NCBI GenBank assembly: GCA_964428355.1
Contig: CAYRYU010000191.1
Span: 1-6,473 of the forward strand
Direction of reading: 5' to 3'
Length of the DNA stretch: 6,473 bases
Origin: CAYRYU01 sp964428355
GTDB lineage: Bacteria > Muiribacteriota > Ozemobacteria > Ozemobacterales > Ozemobacteraceae
This document shows, piece after piece, positions 4,932 to 6,473 of this stretch. The position numbers and the translations under genes are program-made. The notes below the pieces were generated by a model. The model worked only from the letters and a program-made list of their open reading frames with translations, was not told the origin of the DNA and searched no databases. Each line of letters starts with the position of its first letter. Positions within the stretch are counted from its first letter, which is position 1.

Positions 4932-6356
4932 TCAATGCGTCGGGAATGGAAGGGTCCCCGAAACACTCGCCTGCGGAGGCCGCAGGAGAGGGGTCCGCTT
5001 CCGGTGATGCTCGATCGCATCGAGGATCATTCCGGAACCCCAGCTGAAAGGCGACTCGGACTTGTAGATAGGGTTCCGCCACCTTTTGAAGGGCGGGACC
5101 GGCTCGTAGATCTCGGAGATGACTCCGTCCCGAAGCGCGATCGCCTGCAGGACAGAAAGAATCCGTTCGGAGGATTCCGGATCCCCCATAACGTCGGCAA
5201 CCCGGGCTGACAACCCCATCAGCCAGGACCAATAAACGGAACCATGGTAACTCCTCAAACCTACCAACTTTGCGGAAGCGGCAACTTCCTCAGAAGGATA
5301 ATCGGGCCAGGTCGGAAACCCCGGAATTCCGGGGTTGCGCGCCCAGAGCGGGCTCGCCTTGAGGCTGGAATAGAGTTTCCTTGCCTCATCCGAGGAGGGA
5401 AGAAAGAACCCGGTGTCGATCGCGGCAAGGTTGGAATCGAGGCAGATCTGGGGTTTCCCCGCGACCGCGCGGAAGAGGCCGGTTGCGGGGTCCTGGAAGG
5501 TCGCGACGATCTTTTCCCTCATCCGTTCGAGAACCTCGTCCGAGATGTGAAAGGCAGGAAACCGCTTCAGCCTCTGGGAAGCGGCATAAAAGAGGATGTT
5601 CGTGAGCGAGTTCATCCCTTCGCGCCTGATGCTGTCCTGCCAGTCGGAAAATTCGGGCTGCATGATGAGGCCGGCGGGATCCTCGTTTTCCTTGAACCGG
5701 TCGTAGAACCGGTAGAGTTTGACCAGCGCAAGCTCGTTTTTCACCCACCATGCGTAGTCGGATGTCCGCTTCATGTAATTGATCGCGGTCAGGAGGAACA
5801 GGGCGTTGGAGTCGATGGCTAGTTTGGTCTGGGGGTCCCCATACTCGGGTTTGAGTGGGTCTTTTATCTCGCGCTTCAGGTGAAGGAAGGTGACGATGTA
5901 TCTCTTTGCGAGCGAAAAGGAATCGAAGGTACGGGGGAGCAGTCCGTCTTCCCGGCGGAAGTGACGTATCAGCAGGTCGAGCTGGTCGCGAACGACGTCA
6001 TTCCTGCCGATCTGGAGCAGGCCCCTTGCCGAATAGCAGAAATCGCGTGTCCAAAGAGCCTTGAACTGGTTTCCCCCCGCGCTCAAATAGGATCCGGACT
6101 TCAGGTCGTGGATATTGCTCAGCAGGGAATTTGCAGCGACGGTCCTCAGCCCCTCGAATGGGAATCCTTCATGGGTGGTTTCCGGGAAGGGGTTGGAATC
6201 CCCTGCCCCCCACAGCGCGCCACCAAAAGCCAGAAAAACAAGGAACAGTGCGCGAAAACAACCCCCGTGCAGACTTCCGTGGTATCTGGACAGGAGGGGG
6301 AAGCCACGCAACTTCGGTTGCTTTTCCGGAAACGGGAAAAACCTGCCATGGTCCAT
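4932..6356 (-). CDS. Exported six-hairpin glycosidase, glycogen-debranching-enzyme-like
   Basis: Seen (numbering from the TTG at 6407, 491 residues): a hydrophobic signal peptide core at 51-65 with likely cleavage near GALWGAGD; WTRDF 119-123, DSNAL 199-203, SDWQDS 254-259, SYHGSVYWSWL 386-396, ISEIYEP 430-436 and ESPFSWGSGM 451-460. Family knowledge: these resemble the conserved blocks of (alpha/alpha)6-barrel amylo-alpha-1,6-glucosidase and related hydrolases (WxRD, DW.DS, YH.G.VW.WL, ISE), where an Asp acts as acid and a Glu as base; Asp255 or Asp258 and Glu432 are the likely equivalents. It should hydrolyse or trim an oligosaccharide outside the cytoplasm; the exact substrate and GH family cannot be decided by eye. 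Start is open: TTG 6407, ATG 6356 (chosen) or TTG 6311. The last gives the best-proportioned signal peptide, and a candidate promoter lies inside the longest version. Terminated before typA. Confidence 0.85.
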   Translation of the reverse strand: MDHGRFFPFPEKQPKLRGFPLLSRYHGSLHGGCFRALFLVFLAFGGALWGAGDSNPFPETTHEGFPFEGLRTVAANSLLSNIHDLKSGSYLSAGGNQFKALWTRDFCYSARGLLQIGRNDVVRDQLDLLIRHFRREDGLLPRTFDSFSLAKRYIVTFLHLKREIKDPLKPEYGDPQTKLAIDSNALFLLTAINYMKRTSDYAWWVKNELALVKLYRFYDRFKENEDPAGLIMQPEFSDWQDSIRREGMNSLTNILFYAASQRLKRFPAFHISDEVLERMREKIVATFQDPATGLFRAVAGKPQICLDSNLAAIDTGFFLPSSDEARKLYSSLKASPLWARNPGIPGFPTWPDYPSEEVAASAKLVGLRSYHGSVYWSWLMGLSARVADVMGDPESSERILSVLQAIALRDGVISEIYEPVPPFKRWRNPIYKSESPFSWGSGMILDAIEHHRKRTPLLRPPQASVSGTLPFPTH

Positions 6357-6362
6357 GAAAAG

Positions 6363-6392
6363 AGTATATCCCCCCAGACCCGGACAGTTCAA
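6363..6392 (-). promoter_or_regulatory. Candidate promoter of the glycosidase gene
   Basis: On the minus strand TTGAAC (6387-6392), 18 bp, TATACT (6363-6368): four and five matches to the sigma70 hexamers. The ATG at 6356 is only 6 nt after the -10, so a transcript from here would be leaderless for that ATG or would use the TTG at 6311. If real, it rules out the TTG start at 6407. The remaining 6408-6473 holds no gene I can support. Confidence 0.35.
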
Positions 6393-6473
6393 CCATTCAG
6401 TTTTCAAATCAAATTCCGATGATTCCAGGGATTTTCGCCGATTCTGCCGGGCTGGAGTCGTATGCTGGTATAA

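Noticed and set aside
4526..5020. Minus-strand frame of 164 codons bridging the typA start and the glycosidase end
   Set aside because: It is a shifted reading of both genes (fragments look like out-of-frame typA) and crosses the candidate terminator.
5244..5822. Plus-strand frame of 192 codons
   Set aside because: Antisense to the glycosidase, whose conserved motifs span the same bases; GC-rich codon bias makes such shadow frames common.

Overview
This is bacterial chromosomal DNA, moderately GC-rich, with compact genes. Five of the six convincing genes lie on the minus strand. TypA/BipA places it in a bacterium. Three Sec-type signal peptides point to an active export route. The lineage cannot be fixed from the sequence; a Gram-negative-type, possibly uncultured lineage is only a guess based on the Thr-rich surface-type linker. 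There are no tRNAs, rRNAs, CRISPR arrays or insertion sequences.

Layout from left to right: (1) 27-272 (+), a small zinc-ribbon protein. (2) 323-1147 (-), a secreted or anchored protein with Asp-rich calcium-type loops, which overlaps the end of the next gene by 11 bp. (3) 1137-2339 (-), a secreted protein with signal peptide, small N-terminal region, a Thr/Ser-rich linker of about 95 residues, and a zinc metallopeptidase domain resembling the anthrax lethal factor / Pro-Pro endopeptidase group (MEROPS M34, ATLF-like). (4) 2340-2566, a regulatory stretch with the protease promoter, an 18-bp palindrome beside its -10, and a terminator for the gene to its right. (5) 2567-2740 (-), a 57-residue orphan gene with a very good ribosome binding site. 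(6) 2923-4746 (-), typA. (7) 4747-4931, an intergenic region with a candidate typA promoter, a possible 17-codon leader ORF and a terminator for the gene upstream. (8) 4932-6356 or -6407 (-), an exported six-hairpin (alpha/alpha barrel) glycosidase related to glycogen-debranching enzymes.

The genes at 1137-2339 and 323-1147 look like one two-gene transcription unit making two exported proteins. The 57-residue gene, typA and the glycosidase each look separately transcribed. The most interesting object is the lethal-factor-like protease: its HExxH, downstream Tyr and third-ligand Glu all have M34-like spacing, and it sits on a repetitive Thr stalk beside a co-transcribed exported protein. Its target is unknown.
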